A stretch of 64,000 bases of DNA from Penelope pileata. Taxonomy: Eukaryota > Chordata > Aves > Galliformes > Cracidae. Positions 61,908-64,000 of the stretch are shown piece after piece; position 1 is the first letter of the stretch, and each line of letters starts with the position of its first letter. The stretch covers positions 744,001 through 808,000 of the forward strand of contig WBMW01005315.1 of the NCBI GenBank assembly GCA_013396635.1, written 5' to 3'. The position numbers and the translations under genes were made by a program. The notes below the pieces were generated by a model, which saw nothing but the letters and a program-made list of their open reading frames with translations, had not been told where the DNA came from and searched no databases.

Positions 61908-64000
61908 GCTAAAGATAAATGCTTTTGAACAAGCGCGATACTCCTTTTTTCTCCTTTGATCTGTCTAATCACATGAATTAATTGACTGTTAAAAATTGTA
62001 AAATTCAAATCTCTTTCAGGAATTCCATAGAAATACTGAACAATGTCACAAATCATGCTTAAGATCATAGCTCCATATACTCCCCCCCATGCCATGTGAC
62101 TACCAACCCAGTATTGATTTCCTTTCATCTCAAAAACTGAAGCAATATTCATTGCCAAAATAAAAAGCTGTCTGAGTTATGAGAATGCACTGCCAGCAAG
62201 TTCCAGGATGAAGCATAAATATAAAAGAGAAAAAGTGGGGGAGGGGAGCAGTGAAAGCGTATGTGGAAAAGCTGAATGTACTTTCTGAGAAGATATATAT
62301 TAGAATGATGCCTTCATCATAAAACTATACAGGAGCAAAAGTAAAAGATGGGTGCCACAGTCCCACCACTCTTGTCCAGAGCAGGATGGATCTCATCTCT
62401 GGTTTAGCATGTAGCATGAAGCAGCCCAGAGGGGCAACCAGCCATGTCCCCGTGGATTTGTTCTTGCCTATCTTTCCCTGGCTAAAACCTTTCATTCTGT
62501 CTGAGTGACTAAGTCCCTCCTGGGAACTGGAGGGGGACAGGAGACAGGAAGAGACAGGACAGGCTGCAAATAAGCAGACACATCAAGCTTACATTGGCCA
62601 AAACCAAAGCACAGGTACTTCTCCCCCGCTGCTTTCAGAGCTCTCTAATTGCTGAATGACAGTCATGCTCAGAGCCGGGAGTTTAATGTGCACCTCATAC
62701 TGAGTCTGGGCCTCCACAAAACATTTTAATGTGAAGGAGCAAGATGTAATTCACAGTGTTCACTGTCCAAGACACTGGGCTGCCTTACTTATAAATAGTA
62801 AGGGTAGCCAGCACGACTACCATAAAGCAATCCACATAAAGACAGTGCCTGCTCATCTCCACAGCCTGTCTAGGGAGCTAGAGGGCAGAAGCCCATAACA
62901 GGAGATACCCCAAACCCACCTGTCCATCTCCAAGAGGCACCGTGCCTCGGTCCCTCCCTGGCTTCATGTGGCCTGAACACAACCCTTAGCACAAAGACTC
63001 CCTTCTTTGCTTCACGTAGTTCCTTGTAGCAAAAAGAGCCATCATTGGGTCCCAAATGGTCTGAATTCCTCAAAGAAAACAATTCCCTTCCCTCAGTCAC
63101 ACACAGCCTTTGCCCCTAACACTGCCCCATTCTAGGTTAAGCCAGCCTTTTTCTGCTAGAAGTCCTTCATCACCTGCTGTGGCATCTTCTAGAGCTGTCT
63201 GCCCTTTCCTGATGCAGAGCCAGAGCAGTCTCTTCCCAGGTACTGTCTGCAGTAGATTGGCATCACATGTGCTCTCCCTGAACCAGCTGCCTCATTGCAT
63301 TGCTATTGATTCCGAGTTGGATTTCTGCAGCAAATCTATCGCATCTCCATTAGCAAGACTGCAAATGATGAAAATGCTCATTTATATTGTTTCAGCTCTG
63401 CATTACAATTAACCTGCTGCCTAGCCTCCAGTGAGCCAAATTCTGCCTTCTCATCTGATGCTAAGAAAGTTCACCAAGGTTTCTCTGCACCTGGAGGTTG
63501 GACACTGCAGATCTGAAGTAGGCAGCTGTATGTGTTTGTTTGCCGTGCATGAATAGGAAATCAAACATTTCACTTACAATAGGTACTAAAAGACAATAAT
63601 TTCAGTGCCCTGTAGTTAAAACACAAACACTGGGGGTTTATTAAACTGTTTTGCTCAGAAACTTACGATGCAGTACAGTCTCAAATGTCATTTTTAAAAA
63701 AGAATCAGTGGTCATATATCCCATGTACCTATAGCATATTCATATATTCACATATGCTTGTGTATATAAGTGAGGAAGGAGGCTATGCCGAAATTCCATG
63801 TAGCATGAACACATAACTTCTTCTTGGTGAAGTTTACAAACTGAAATGAAGCTTTTAAAAAGATATACAAGTGGAAGCTACTGTTCAGAAATCCAGACTT
63901 TTACTAAGAGAAAGCACTTCAGAACGTTTTCTCCATCATGTTCTGCACACAATGCTCTGGACATGGAAGAAAAGCTGCATCCATGAGGTAGTTTTGAAAG

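Larger units (their letters stand above)
54643..64000 (-). other. NRG1: NRG1 upstream intron, block 10
   Basis: About 9.4 kb of non-coding intron to the right edge. Items: (CAAA)n at 56081-56105, a triplicated motif (57771-57828), an inverted repeat (59380-59403), T13 (60045-60057), a 19-bp-period repeat (60397-60440) and T21 (61887-61907). Longest open frame 180 codons (60168-60710), no family recognised. No exon seen at the right edge. Confidence 0.6.

Noticed and set aside
61871..62158. Minus-strand frame followed by A21, considered as a retroposed mRNA.
   Set aside because: No AATAAA close before the A run, no recognisable protein and no target-site duplication visible; processed pseudogenes are also rare in birds.
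1..64000. CRISPR arrays, bacterial operons, tRNA or rRNA genes, endogenous retroviral genes or LTR pairs.
   Set aside because: I looked for repeat-spacer regularity, tRNA-like stems, rRNA-like blocks and retroviral motifs and found none. The vertebrate intron context makes the first two implausible. Short solo LTR fragments cannot be excluded without a repeat library.

Overview
This is vertebrate, and specifically avian, chromosomal DNA. It has many CR1 LINE fragments carrying the short octamer repeat at the CR1 3' end, a piece of a Galluhop-type mariner known from chicken, no Alu or L1, and one split-gene exon that matches chicken neuregulin. A galliform bird, probably chicken, fits best. 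The species call is an inference. One undetermined base lies at 21592.

The only coding sequence I can support is a 130-bp internal exon on the minus strand at 872-1001. It encodes the first two thirds of the EGF-like domain of neuregulin-1 (NRG1, first described in chicken as ARIA) and has a strong branch point, polypyrimidine tract, acceptor and donor. NRG1 is transcribed right to left. Positions 1-871 are the start of the intron downstream of this exon, and about 63 kb (1002-64000) belong to the intron upstream of it. I saw neither the cysteine-rich type III first exon nor the exon carrying the last EGF cysteines, so both probably lie outside the window.

The upstream intron is ordinary, moderately AT-rich non-coding DNA with repeat relics: (1) three CR1 3' ends on the minus strand (about 9.1, 10.6 and 54.5 kb); (2) CR1 pieces on the plus strand at 14.8-15.5 kb (reverse transcriptase core), 37.7 kb and 49.1 kb; (3) two very old L3/CR1-type relics on the minus strand (22.9-23.3 and 25.7-26.1 kb), the second with about 400 bp of recognisable 3' sequence; (4) the left end of a mariner at 12.2 kb; (5) a few MIR-like SINE fragments. 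Homopolymer runs, small tandem repeats, near-perfect inverted repeats and a 29-bp alternating purine-pyrimidine tract are scattered through it. Stretches at 13.2-13.4, 38.4-41, 43.6-46.5 and 48-48.7 kb look richer in GC, and by-chance open frames cluster there.

The best non-obvious candidate is a 168-bp plus-strand segment at 48394-48561 with well-placed splice signals, which could be an exon of an antisense or nested transcript. I found no sign of a new defence, mobile or metabolic system. Most open frames of 60-230 codons look like chance frames.
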